Of a stretch of 8,362 bases of DNA, positions 1 through 7,162 are shown in pieces (within the stretch, counting starts at the first letter, position 1; each line of letters begins with the position of its first letter). The notes below the pieces were generated by a model. The model had not been told where the DNA came from. It searched no databases and was given only the letters and a program-made list of their open reading frames with translations. Origin of the DNA: Caldifarciminota bacterium 4484_18 (GTDB taxonomy: Bacteria > Hydrothermota > UBA3073 > NMUJ01). Made by a program: the position numbers and the translations under genes. The stretch lies in assembly GCA_002256535.1 (NCBI GenBank), contig NMUJ01000038.1, forward strand, positions 1-8,362. Reading direction: 5' to 3'.

Positions 1-889
1 TCAGGATATGCTTCTTTCAAACTATTTATAACCGCACCTATCAATCTATACAGGAATGGCTCTTTAACCCCCAAGTTATAACCTGCCCATACCGCACGTC
101 GTATTAGGCGACGCACTACATAGCCCCTACCTTCGTTGCTGGGGAATACACCCTCTGTTACCGTGAACACCAACGCACGAATATGATCCGCTATTATTCT
201 GAAAGACTTCACGTCATCCTCGTATCCTTTACCTACGGTCTCCTCTACGGCCTGTATTATCCCAGTGAATAGCGAGGTTTCGAAAGTTGCCCCCTTATTT
301 TCCAATATCATCACTACACGCTCAAACCCCAACCCCGTGTCTATACCCTTCTGGTCAAGTGGTACACGGGTGCCATCCTCATGTTGAAAATACTGGTTGA
401 AAACTATATTCCAGATTTCAACTTCCAGAAGTTTTCATCCTCTCCACGCCTTGATATCCTGCTATCAGGTACCCCTATCGTACGCCATATGTGGTAGGCT
501 TCATCGTCACCCTTGAATACCGACACATAAAGGTTATCAGGCGATAGCCCCAACTCCTTCGTCACGTACTCCCATGCCCAAGCGAGCGCTTCTTGTTTAA
601 AATAATCACCGAATGAGAAGTTACCCGGCATCTCGAAGAACGTATGATGTATGGGCGAATCACCCACACGTTCAAGATCCGATACACGTAAACATTTCTG
701 TATACTGACGGCACGCTTATAGGGGGGTGTGACCCTACCCTCAAAATATGGCTTAAACTGCACCATACCCGCACTCGTAAAAAGTAATGTGGGATCCCTC
801 TTCGGTACAAGAGGTGCCGAAGGTACAACTACATGACCACGGTCACGGAAAAATTGTATAAAGGATGTACGTACCTCGTTAGGTTGCAT
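1..889 (-). pseudogene. alaS: Alanine--tRNA ligase, N-terminal part, frame-broken and cut by window edge
   Basis: Charges tRNA-Ala with alanine in the cytoplasm; a class II synthetase. Reading leftwards, ATG at 889-887 begins MQPNEVRTSF, and the conserved catalytic core follows: DPTLLFTSAGMVQFKPYF, then HHTFFEMPGNFSFGDYF (motif 2 region), up to ENFWK near 425. That frame stops at TAG 406-404. The protein resumes in another frame at EIWNIVF (419-411) and stays open to base 1, through IDTGLGFERV, RIIADHIRAL and the motif 3 stretch GRGYVVRRLIRRA. Intact AlaS proteins have about 35 residues between ENFWK and EIWN, including the GPCGPC motif; here they are absent. An in-frame TTG at 922-920 would add 11 residues, but family members usually start close to the ATG chosen. 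The editing and C-terminal domains would lie left of the window. The identity is certain. Whether the lesion is real is not, since alaS is essential and normally single-copy. Confidence 0.93.
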
Positions 890-951
890 CCTATAAATTG
901 GGTGCTTTTCGATAAATGTCAAGAATTACGAATTTGGTAAATGTGCCAGCT

Positions 952-1097
952 GTTGCACAACTTGGTACAAAATTTGTGCAAAAAGTTGCCATCCAGAAGA
1001 TAAATTGTATTGAATTTGTCACGTTTTTAAGGTCAAAATTTGTACAATAAAATATCTTTTATACAAATTTAAATTAACGAAAGTTGACAAAATTTTG
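952..1097. repeat. Cluster of short AT-rich inverted repeats upstream of glutamate dehydrogenase
   Basis: The AT-rich gap between alaS and the glutamate dehydrogenase gene (890-1190) holds several related palindromic words. GTTGCACAAC is at 952-961, and TTGCACAA (953-960) is mirrored by TTGTGCAA (974-981). CAACTT (958-963) is mirrored by AAGTTG (983-988). The word ACAAA-A-TTTGT is at 967-977, TTGTACAA at 1040-1047 next to CAAAATTTG, ACAAATTTAAATT at 1063-1075, and CAAAATTTTG at 1088-1097 overlapping a possible -35 box. Such spaced copies look like binding sites for a dimeric regulator, but AT-rich DNA produces such words by chance, and no regulator gene lies next to it. Confidence 0.35.
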
Positions 1098-1112
1098 ACT
1101 CTTATATTTTTA
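1084..1112 (+). promoter_or_regulatory. Possible promoter of glutamate dehydrogenase gene
   Basis: A perfect -35 hexamer TTGACA lies at 1084-1089. No perfect -10 box follows at standard spacing: TTTTTA at 1107-1112 gives 17 bases and TTTAAT at 1109-1114 gives 19. TATATT at 1103-1108 is too close. Transcription from here would give a leader of about 70 bases before the ATG at 1191. The -35 overlaps the palindrome CAAAATTTTG, so a repressor bound there could block it. Confidence 0.35.
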
Positions 1113-1180
1113 ATAAATGGAAGCGCATAACTTATTTGAGGTTGCCCAAATCATGGAATTTGATTCTTTATTTTGCATAT

Positions 1181-1186
1181 AGGAGG
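1181..1186 (+). promoter_or_regulatory. Ribosome binding site fixing the glutamate dehydrogenase start
   Basis: AGGAGG is followed by four bases and ATG at 1191. It lies inside the longer frame that opens at TTG 1173, so it argues for the ATG at 1191 as the true start. Confidence 0.8.
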
Positions 1187-1190
1187 TATA

Positions 1191-2456
1191 ATGGAACAAC
1201 TCAATCCCTTTAAGATAGCCCAGGCGCAGCTTGATGAGGCTGCAGAGTATCTAAAATTAGACCCTGCTACCCATTCCCTACTCCGTGAACCTATGCGGGA
1301 GCTACATGTTCTAATTCCTGTTAAAATGGACTCAGGAGAGGTAAAAGTCTTCAAAGGTTTCAGGGTTCAGTATAATGATGCCAGAGGTCCCACAAAGGGA
1401 GGGATAAGATTCCATCCCGAGGAGACCATAGACACCGTGAGAGCACTTGCTGCATGGATGACATGGAAAACATCGTTATTAGATTTACCCTATGGTGGTG
1501 CTAAAGGTGGTGTAATCTGTAATCCTGAAGAAATGTCCAAGAGAGAACTTGAAATGCTCTCAAGGGGCTATATTCGTGCTCTGGGCGAGTTTATTGGTCC
1601 TGAAAAGGATATTCCAGCACCCGATGTAAATACGAATCCTCAAATTATGGCATGGATGATGGATGAATTCTCCAAACTGAGAGGCTATAATACGCCGGGC
1701 GTAATTACTGGTAAGCCCATTCCTCTCGGTGGGTCACTTGGCAGACTCGATGCTACCGCAAGGGGTGGTATGTATGTTTTGAGAGAAGCCGCAAAACTGA
1801 TGGGTATAGAGCTCAAAAATGCTAAAGTTGCTATTCAGGGGTACGGTAATGTGGGTTCGTTCGCCCATAAATTGGTTAATGAGATGTTTGGAGCAAAAGT
1901 TATAGGTATAGGTGATATTGAAGGAGCTATATATTGTGAGGATGGTTTTGATTATAATACAATCTCAAAAAATATGAAAAAACCAGGAATTGTACCGAAA
2001 GATTTACCTGGGTCGAAATTTCTCGGTAAAGGAGCAGAAGGAAATAAGGAGCTACTCGAGCTTCCGGTTGATATACTTATTCCCGCAGCTATTGAAGACG
2101 TTATAACCAAAGATAATGCACCCCGAATAAAGGCAAAAATCATTTTAGAACTCGCTAATGGACCAACTACTCCCGAGGCAGATGAGATCCTCCATAACAG
2201 CGGTAAGTTTGTAATTCCCGACTTCTTAGCCAATGCAGGTGGAGTTACAGTCTCCTACTTTGAGTGGGTCCAGAACATCACTGGTCACTACTGGTCCTTA
2301 GAAGAGGTACACGAGAGACTGGATAAGAAGATGACAAAAGCCTTTAATGATGTCTATGCACTTTATAAGGAGAAGAAAGTCCATCAAAGGCTGGCTGCAT
2401 ACTTTGTTGCAGTCCAGAGGGTTGTTGAGGCGATGAAGTTAAGAGGTTGGGTATAA
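1191..2456 (+). CDS. gdhA: Glu/Leu/Phe/Val dehydrogenase family glutamate dehydrogenase
   Basis: Catalyses reversible oxidative deamination of L-glutamate to 2-oxoglutarate and ammonia with NAD(P), linking nitrogen assimilation to central carbon metabolism in the cytoplasm. The 421-residue length fits the hexameric small-subunit class. The N-terminal substrate domain shows GPTKGGIRFHP (about 66-76), TWKT, and PYGGAKGG at 100-107, whose Lys105 matches the family's catalytic lysine. PAPDVNT follows, with Asp145 matching the catalytic aspartate. The Rossmann domain carries GYGNVG at 217-222, and the C-terminal part includes LANGPTTPEAD and LANAGGVTVSYFEW. No residue needed for activity appears missing. 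NAD versus NADP preference cannot be settled by eye; an acidic residue after the second Rossmann strand (GIGD) would favour NAD. The ATG at 1191 with AGGAGG upstream is preferred over TTG 1173. Arginine is coded mainly by AGA/AGG, unlike the CGT-rich flanking genes. The gene appears monocistronic, since a fresh promoter follows it. Confidence 0.95.
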   Translation: MEQLNPFKIAQAQLDEAAEYLKLDPATHSLLREPMRELHVLIPVKMDSGEVKVFKGFRVQYNDARGPTKGGIRFHPEETIDTVRALAAWMTWKTSLLDLPYGGAKGGVICNPEEMSKRELEMLSRGYIRALGEFIGPEKDIPAPDVNTNPQIMAWMMDEFSKLRGYNTPGVITGKPIPLGGSLGRLDATARGGMYVLREAAKLMGIELKNAKVAIQGYGNVGSFAHKLVNEMFGAKVIGIGDIEGAIYCEDGFDYNTISKNMKKPGIVPKDLPGSKFLGKGAEGNKELLELPVDILIPAAIEDVITKDNAPRIKAKIILELANGPTTPEADEILHNSGKFVIPDFLANAGGVTVSYFEWVQNITGHYWSLEEVHERLDKKMTKAFNDVYALYKEKKVHQRLAAYFVAVQRVVEAMKLRGWV

Positions 2457-2494
2457 CCTTTCAGAGAGCCTAATGCAATCTCTTATTACATAGC

Positions 2495-2522
2495 TTGACA
2501 AAAGAAATAATAAAGATAATAT
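2495..2522 (+). promoter_or_regulatory. Sigma70-type promoter before the GH115 gene
   Basis: TTGACA at 2495-2500, a 16-base spacer, and TAATAT at 2517-2522 make the best promoter match in the window. A start near 2529 would give a leader of roughly 110 bases before the GH115 ATG at 2643. The promoter lies 38 bases after the glutamate dehydrogenase stop, so the two genes are probably transcribed separately. Confidence 0.55.
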
Positions 2523-2539
2523 TGAATATTGCTTACATA

Positions 2540-2584
2540 ATGGATGCGGATAAAGAAGAGGCAGAGAAGATACTGGAGAGTTAA
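2540..2584 (+). other. Tiny ORF or gene remnant in the GDH-GH115 spacer
   Basis: ATG at 2540 opens a 14-codon frame reading MDADKEEAEKILES and stops at TAA 2582. In another frame the sequence just after reads KKRGKIAMFNPRL up to TAA near 2625. Joined by a small shift, these would look like the charged end of a protein. It may be a leader peptide, the tail of a lost gene, or chance. No clear Shine-Dalgarno precedes it, and I do not recognise a family. Apart from this and the promoter, the 2457-2642 spacer shows nothing. Confidence 0.2.
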
Positions 2585-2642
2585 GAAGAGGGGTAAGATT
2601 GCTATGTTCAACCCTCGGTTATAAGATATGAGGGGCTCTATA

Positions 2643-4736
2643 ATGGCACACAACAAAATACGAAACGTGTCCTATTCTTTCTCACGCCCTGTTATACTCA
2701 TTTCCAATAGGGAATCCTACGCTGTTCATAGGGCAGCACGGGATTTAGCAACAGACATGCGAGAAGTTCTTGGATACGAACCACCAGTACTTGAAGAAGA
2801 TACTGACATTCCGTGGGAGGAAGCAATTTTCATATCATCGGACGCATCGGTTCTAAAAAGCCTTTCCTCTCTTGTCCTAAAATATCCGGAGACTTTTCTG
2901 ATACAAACTTTACCCACAGGCCATGATCGATTTAAAGGTAAACGTGTGCTATTGATTGGCGGGTATGATGAACTTGGAACCATATACGGGATTTATCATT
3001 TTTCGGAGAAGTACCTTGGAACCGATCCACTCAAGTTCTGGACTGGGTATGTTCCACCAAAGAAGTCAAACCTCACCCTGAAACAGATAAGTTACATAAG
3101 TCCAAAACCGACCTTCCGCTACCGTGGATTTTTTATCAATGATGAGGATCTATTAACTGGCTGGAAGAAGGGAAGTCGGTATATTGAGCCTGAGATCTGG
3201 GAGAAAATTTTTGAGACCATATTGCGTCTCAAGGGCAATATGGTAATTCCGGGTACATGGCTGCCTGCGGAGGAACGACCACTAAATTTGGCATCCAGTA
3301 TGGGGTTGTGGCTTGCCATGCATCACGCCATGCCCATGGGAATCGGGGTGGTAGATTGGCCGGAAACAGAAAAATATAGCTTTGTGGGTAATCGCGAGAA
3401 AGTTATTGACTACTGGAAAAAGGCTATCCTATCCTACACAGGGAGGAAAGTTATCTGGACACTCGGATATCGGGGGCTGGGAGACTATGCATTCTGGTAC
3501 TTTGAGGGTAGGAAGATGACAGATCGTGAAAAAGCTAAAATTATACAGGAGGCTATCGATACTCAATATCGTATGGTTAAGGAGTATTCGGGTGAATCCA
3601 ACCCGGTTATGTGTACGTATCTTTGGGGTGAGGGAATAAAATTCTTCCGAAATGGATGGCTGAAGATACCCGATGATGTACTTGTTATCTGGCCAGACAA
3701 TGGTGATGGTATCATGGAGGGACTTCCCAGCACGCCAGCAGAGGGAAAGCATGGTGTGTATTACCATGTTGCAATGCACTCTGGTTTTCATAGTCGGTTG
3801 GCACAAACAGTGCCACCAGAGCGTATTGAAAAAGAATTTACACGAATCGTGCAAAAAGAGGCCACAGGCTATATGATGCTTAATGTTGGCAATATACGTG
3901 AACACGTTATGGGGATTCGTGCAGTGATGGATCTAAGCTGGCAAGCCTCCAATTGGATTGATCCGAAAACGGATTATTCGGAGTCATTCTATGATCAGTG
4001 GTGCACATATTATTTTGGGAGTGAATATTCAGCCATGGTGAAAAGAATCTACAAGAAGCTTTTCACAACCCCATTTCGGTGGGGCAAAAATGAATGGGAA
4101 ACTGAAATGATTGGTGGTTGTCACGCTATGGCTACCCTTCTGATAAATCATGTGCTGAGAGAGGTACCGTCAGAAGAATTTTCAAAGAAGTGGACCCGCT
4201 GGTTGGGGTACAAGAATTTTACAGAGGCTCGCAGATTTGTTGAAGAAAGGACTCAATCGGTGCGACCCGCATGGGAGGGGCTGGATCGTGAGGTAACTGA
4301 GCTGGCCAATAAACTTACAGGACAAGCGAAGCGTTTTTTCATTGACAATCTACTCGTGCAGATTCGCCTATCTCGCTTCAGTAATGAGGTACTATATCAT
4401 ATCTCTCTTGCCTGTGAGCAATATGAAAAAAGGGAGTATTCTGCTGCGATGAAGCATCTCAAAGATGCCGAGGTTGCCATAAAATTGGCGCTTGAGGCAG
4501 AGAGACTCGCTGAATGGGGTAAATGGAAGAATTGGTACCGTGGAGATACATTTGTAGACATACCGCTGACACTCAAGTTCATCAAGGCATTAGAGGCACA
4601 TTGTGAGTGGAAACTGGTTCGCAGTTCAGACATCTGGGTGTGGAAGAGATGGTTACGCCCAGAAAACGAGAAACAGGTGAACAAAAGGAGGTGCACTTAT
4701 GAGCAAGAAGATATTGTTGATTCAAATAGTACTTAG
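2643..4736 (+). CDS. GH115-family alpha-glucuronidase-like glycoside hydrolase
   Basis: GH115 enzymes remove alpha-1,2-linked glucuronic or 4-O-methylglucuronic acid side chains from glucuronoxylan. Landmarks in the 697-residue product match the family in order: IGGYDELGTIYGIYHFSE (about 103-120) closing the N-terminal alpha/beta domain, FRYRGFFINDED (157-168) opening the barrel, RLKGNMVIPGTW (195-206), HHAMPMG, TLGYRGLGDYAFW (270-285), VIWPDNGDG (near 350), then MLNVGNIREH. A helical C-terminal part ends with the family-like WKNWYRGDTF near 630. The family is usually 800-1000 residues, and the extra C-terminal beta domain of some members is absent. The start at 2643 is chosen over the in-frame ATG at 2628 because GAGGGG (2630-2635) lies seven bases upstream. 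No signal peptide is seen, which suggests action inside the cell on imported oligosaccharides. Catalytic residues were not confirmed by alignment. The last 38 bases overlap a following ORF start at 4699, so the native 3' end may be disturbed by the junction there. Confidence 0.83.
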   Translation: MAHNKIRNVSYSFSRPVILISNRESYAVHRAARDLATDMREVLGYEPPVLEEDTDIPWEEAIFISSDASVLKSLSSLVLKYPETFLIQTLPTGHDRFKGKRVLLIGGYDELGTIYGIYHFSEKYLGTDPLKFWTGYVPPKKSNLTLKQISYISPKPTFRYRGFFINDEDLLTGWKKGSRYIEPEIWEKIFETILRLKGNMVIPGTWLPAEERPLNLASSMGLWLAMHHAMPMGIGVVDWPETEKYSFVGNREKVIDYWKKAILSYTGRKVIWTLGYRGLGDYAFWYFEGRKMTDREKAKIIQEAIDTQYRMVKEYSGESNPVMCTYLWGEGIKFFRNGWLKIPDDVLVIWPDNGDGIMEGLPSTPAEGKHGVYYHVAMHSGFHSRLAQTVPPERIEKEFTRIVQKEATGYMMLNVGNIREHVMGIRAVMDLSWQASNWIDPKTDYSESFYDQWCTYYFGSEYSAMVKRIYKKLFTTPFRWGKNEWETEMIGGCHAMATLLINHVLREVPSEEFSKKWTRWLGYKNFTEARRFVEERTQSVRPAWEGLDREVTELANKLTGQAKRFFIDNLLVQIRLSRFSNEVLYHISLACEQYEKREYSAAMKHLKDAEVAIKLALEAERLAEWGKWKNWYRGDTFVDIPLTLKFIKALEAHCEWKLVRSSDIWVWKRWLRPENEKQVNKRRCTYEQEDIVDSNST
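4685..4693 (+). promoter_or_regulatory. Strong ribosome binding site inside the GH115 3' end
   Basis: AAGGAGGTG lies with seven bases between its GGAGG core and ATG 4699. It is the best Shine-Dalgarno in the middle block and serves a frame other than that of GH115, marking the start of a downstream gene. Confidence 0.7.
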
Positions 4737-4755
4737 GATAACGGTTGTGTCTTGA
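4699..4755 (+). pseudogene. Truncated start of a gene following GH115
   Basis: The ATG at 4699 opens MSKKILLIQIVLRITVVS and stops at TGA 4753-4755, three bases before the nfnA start. The excellent ribosome binding site and the four-base-style overlap with the GH115 end are typical of a translationally coupled next gene. The lysine-rich then hydrophobic start could be a signal peptide or the first strand of a Rossmann-like fold. Eighteen codons are too few to name it. The abrupt end, just where codon style changes, suggests that the gene was cut at a DNA junction around 4730-4758. Confidence 0.45.
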
Positions 4756-4758
4756 AAG

Positions 4759-5471
4759 ATGGTCAACCAGATCATCCGTAAAGAAGAGCTTGCCCCTAAT
4801 ATTAAGCTATTTGAGATCGACCAACCCCTCATTGCACGAAAGGTACAACCTGGTCAGTTCGTAGTCGTCCGTCATAACGAAAAGGGTGAACGTATACCAC
4901 TAACTGTGGCGGATTATGATAGCGATCACGGTACAATAACTATCATCTTCCAGGAGGTGGGTAAATCCACCTACGAGATGGGTGAACTAACCGTAGGCGA
5001 TACGTTACTCGATGTGGTGGGTCCACTTGGTCAACCCAGTGAGATCGCCAACTACGGTACAGTTGTATGTATAGGTGGTGGTGTTGGTATCGCACCCGTG
5101 TATCCGATAACACGTGCGTTGAAGGATGCAGGTAACCGCACCATCGCCATAATAGGTGCACGTACGAAAGAGTTACTCTTCTGGGAGGAGCGATCGGCCC
5201 CGCTATCATGATGAAGGTTGTGTGTGATGTAACACGGCCACATCAGATTAAGACCATAGTGAGCCTCAACCCCATAATGGTTGATGGTACCGGTATGTGT
5301 GGTGCGTGTAGGGTTGAGGTAGGTGGTGAGACCAAATTCACCTGTGTGGATGGTCCCGAATTTGATGGCCATCTGGTGGATTTCGACCTACTGATGAAAC
5401 GCCAATCCATCTACAAAGAACAGGAGAAGCTGGCACTCGACCTTTATCTGAAACATAAGGAGGTGAAATGA
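4759..5471 (+). pseudogene. nfnA: NfnA/SudB-type ferredoxin-NADP(+) reductase alpha subunit, frame-broken
   Basis: The small subunit of the bifurcating NADH-dependent ferredoxin:NADP oxidoreductase (also annotated sulfide dehydrogenase beta subunit) binds FAD, NAD(H) and a [2Fe-2S] cluster. The first frame (4759 to TGA 5211) carries the FAD-binding part, ERIPLTVADYD at about 34-44, and CIGGGVGIAPVYPI near 107-120, then IIGARTKELLFWEE. The second frame, entered around 5188-5192, reads AIGPAIMMK and continues through TIVSLNPIMVDGTG and CGAC to a later Cys. These give the three Cys plus Asp usual for this cluster. About 45 residues that should join FWEE to AIGP, including the TDDGSYG-like motif, are missing. 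With them the length would be about 280, normal for the family. No Shine-Dalgarno is visible before ATG 4759, so the native leader may be lost. The stop overlaps the next start as ATGA. Confidence 0.9.
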
Positions 5472-5707
5472 CCTCTGCGTATGTGTTGATCAAGATAAAA
5501 GCTGGCAAAATACGCGATGTACTTAAGGAGCTACGTAAGATACACGAGATACGGCACCTCGATCCCGTAACCGGGCCTTACGATATCATAGGGTTTGTTG
5601 AGGCACCCGACCTTGCAACACTCGGTAAGCTCGTAGTCGATAGAATACAGGCAATAGAAGGTATCGAAGATACATTAACCTGCAATGTAATAACGTTTGA
5701 GGTGTAA
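5468..5707 (+). CDS. Stand-alone Lrp/AsnC ligand-binding (RAM) domain protein
   Basis: A 79-residue protein that is only the C-terminal ligand-sensing domain of Lrp/AsnC regulators, with no helix-turn-helix. It begins TSAYVLIKIKAG, has the central PVTGPYDIIGFVEAPD (about 36-51) where family members sense amino acids, and ends with TLTCNVITFEV; the pattern fits the beta-alpha-beta-beta-alpha-beta fold. Such proteins form oligomers and bind amino acids or small effectors; their partner is usually unknown. It starts within the nfnA stop (ATGA) behind a strong AAGGAGGTG site (5458-5466) and is followed one base later by nfnB, so it is firmly inside the nfn transcript. It is the only undamaged gene of the right block. 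A role in adjusting Nfn activity or its operon to amino acid or nitrogen status is inference. Confidence 0.87.
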   Translation: MTSAYVLIKIKAGKIRDVLKELRKIHEIRHLDPVTGPYDIIGFVEAPDLATLGKLVVDRIQAIEGIEDTLTCNVITFEV

Positions 5708-5708
5708 G

Positions 5709-6982
5709 ATGCCACGCCCATCACCCAAAAAGGTACCTATGCGTGAACAGCCGCCTGAGGAGCGGATAAAGAACTTCAACGAGGTACCACTCGGCTACAC
5801 ACCCGAAGAAGCAATACAGGAAGCAAAACGTTGCTTACAGTGTAAGGAGCCACCCTGTGTTAAGGGCTGTCCAGTGGAGATCGACATACCGGGGTTCATC
5901 AAAGCCATAGCTGAGGGTGACTTCAAACGTGCCATCCACATACTGAAAGAGAAGAACTCACTACCCGCCATATGTGGACGCGTATGTCCGCAGGAGGATC
6001 AGTGTGAGAAACTCTGCACCTTAAGTAAGATAGGCGAACCTGTAGCCATAGGGAGGTTGGAACGATTTGCAGCTGATTGGGAGGCTGAACAGGGTGATGT
6101 AGAGATACCGGAGATACCGCCACCCACCGGTAAGCGGGTGGCAGTGGTAGGTTCAGGGCCAGCTGGGTTGACGGTGGCAAGCGATCTCGCCAAGATGGGT
6201 CACGAGGTGGTGATATTCGAAGCACTACACAAGCCCGGTGGTGTACTGATGTATGGGATACCGGAGTTCCGTTTACCTAAAAGGATCGTAGAGCGTGAAG
6301 TCGACTACGTGAAGAAGTTAGGTGTGAAGATAATCACATCATTCGTTGTGGGTAAGACAAAGACTGTCGACGAGCTATTACAGGAGTATGATGCTGTCTT
6401 CATAGGTACAGGTGCAGGCTTACCGTGGTTCATGGGTATACCAGGTGAAAATTACAATGGCATCTACTCGGCAAACGAATACCTGACACGTGTTAACCTC
6501 ATGAAGGCATATCTATTCCCCGAATACGATACACCTGTCGTACGAGGTGAACGTGTCGCCGTCATAGGTGGCGGCAATGTAGCGATGGATGCCGCCCGTA
6601 CTGCGTTGAGATTGGGTGCAAAGAAGTCGATGATCATCTACCGTAGGTCACGTAATCCCAGTACGTTACCATGCAGATGAAAACGGTTGGGTAAAAGAGA
6701 TGGAATGCATAAGGATGAGATTGGGTGAACCCGACTCCTCCGGTAGGCGACGCCCTATCCCCATAGAGGGGTCGAACTTCCGCATACCGGTAGATGTGGT
6801 CCAACCCACTCATACCCAACACCACACATGGGTTAGAAGTAGGTAAACACGGCAACGTGATAACCGATCCGCTGACCGGTAAGACCTCACGTAAAGGTGT
6901 ATTCGCCGGCGGTGACATAGCAACAGGTGCAGCTACTGTGATATTGGCGATGGGTGCCGCCCGTGTTGCAGCACGTGCGTAA
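5709..6982 (+). pseudogene. nfnB: NfnB/SudA (GltA-like) NADPH-dependent oxidoreductase beta subunit, twice frame-broken
   Basis: The large subunit of NfnAB, related to the glutamate synthase small subunit, holds two [4Fe-4S] clusters and the bifurcating FAD and binds NADP(H). ATG 5709 follows GAGGTG (5699-5704). The first frame shows the Cys set in CLQCKEPPCVKGCP (about 41-54) and ICGRVCPQEDQCEKLC (87-102), the FAD motif VVGSGPAGL (near 146) and the NADP motif VIGGGNVAMDAA (near 285). It ends RRSRN, then TGA at 6680. The second frame reads PVRYHADENGWVKEMECIR to RRPIPIEGS and PVDVV. The third reads NPLIPNTTHGLEVGKHGN and FAGGDIATGAATVILAMG to TAA 6982. Roughly 25-30 residues after RRSR (the EMPAR region) and 7-8 residues between DVV and NPL (the AIGxGP turn) are missing. 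Adding them restores the usual length near 465. Whether it once acted as Nfn, sulfide dehydrogenase or a GltD-like donor cannot be told here. Confidence 0.91.
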
Positions 6983-6993
6983 GTGGTGATACC

Positions 6994-7162
6994 ATGGAAG
7001 TGATTCGTGAACCGCTCACCTACGAGGAGACGGTTAAATTCCATGGCCACGATGGGCCATTCCTCGCATTAGGCTATAGGAGTTACGGTTAAGGTACGTA
7101 CGGAGAAACCCTACACCTGCATAGTGGACGGTATACAATGTGCAACCAAAGCCACCATCGGT
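6994..7162 (+). pseudogene. FmdE-like protein, internally deleted and lacking its 3' end
   Basis: It resembles the FmdE family (formylmethanofuran dehydrogenase subunit E-like metal-binding proteins, found well beyond methanogens and mostly of unknown role). ATG 6994 reads MEVIREPLTYEETVKFHGHD and GPFLALGYR, then stops at TAA 7092. The FHGH signature is present, but the usual following Cys is replaced by Asp-Gly. In another frame from about 7079 the protein resumes as GVTVKVRTEKPYTCIVDGIQ and CATKATIG, matching the second conserved block. About 10-25 residues after LGYR are missing. At 7160-7162 the frame runs directly into a PHP-domain protein, so the C-terminal part is absent. It starts 11 bases after nfnB, with only a weak GTGG upstream. 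The family call rests on two short motifs. Confidence 0.65.

Noticed and set aside
1173..1190. TTG start giving a six-residue longer glutamate dehydrogenase
   Set aside because: The AGGAGG site lies within this extension and serves ATG 1191; the extra residues simply translate the ribosome binding site.
2463..2483. AGAGA/TCTCT as a terminator after glutamate dehydrogenase
   Set aside because: Five weak pairs with an 11-base loop and no T tract.
3429..3905. 158-codon open frame on the minus strand
   Set aside because: It lies wholly opposite the well-supported GH115 gene, resembles no family I know and has no ribosome site.
923..4758. Composite transposon or integrative element carrying GDH and GH115
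   Set aside because: No transposase, integrase, terminal inverted repeats or target duplication seen; only a 6-base TCTTGA-like word is shared near the two borders, which is expected by chance.
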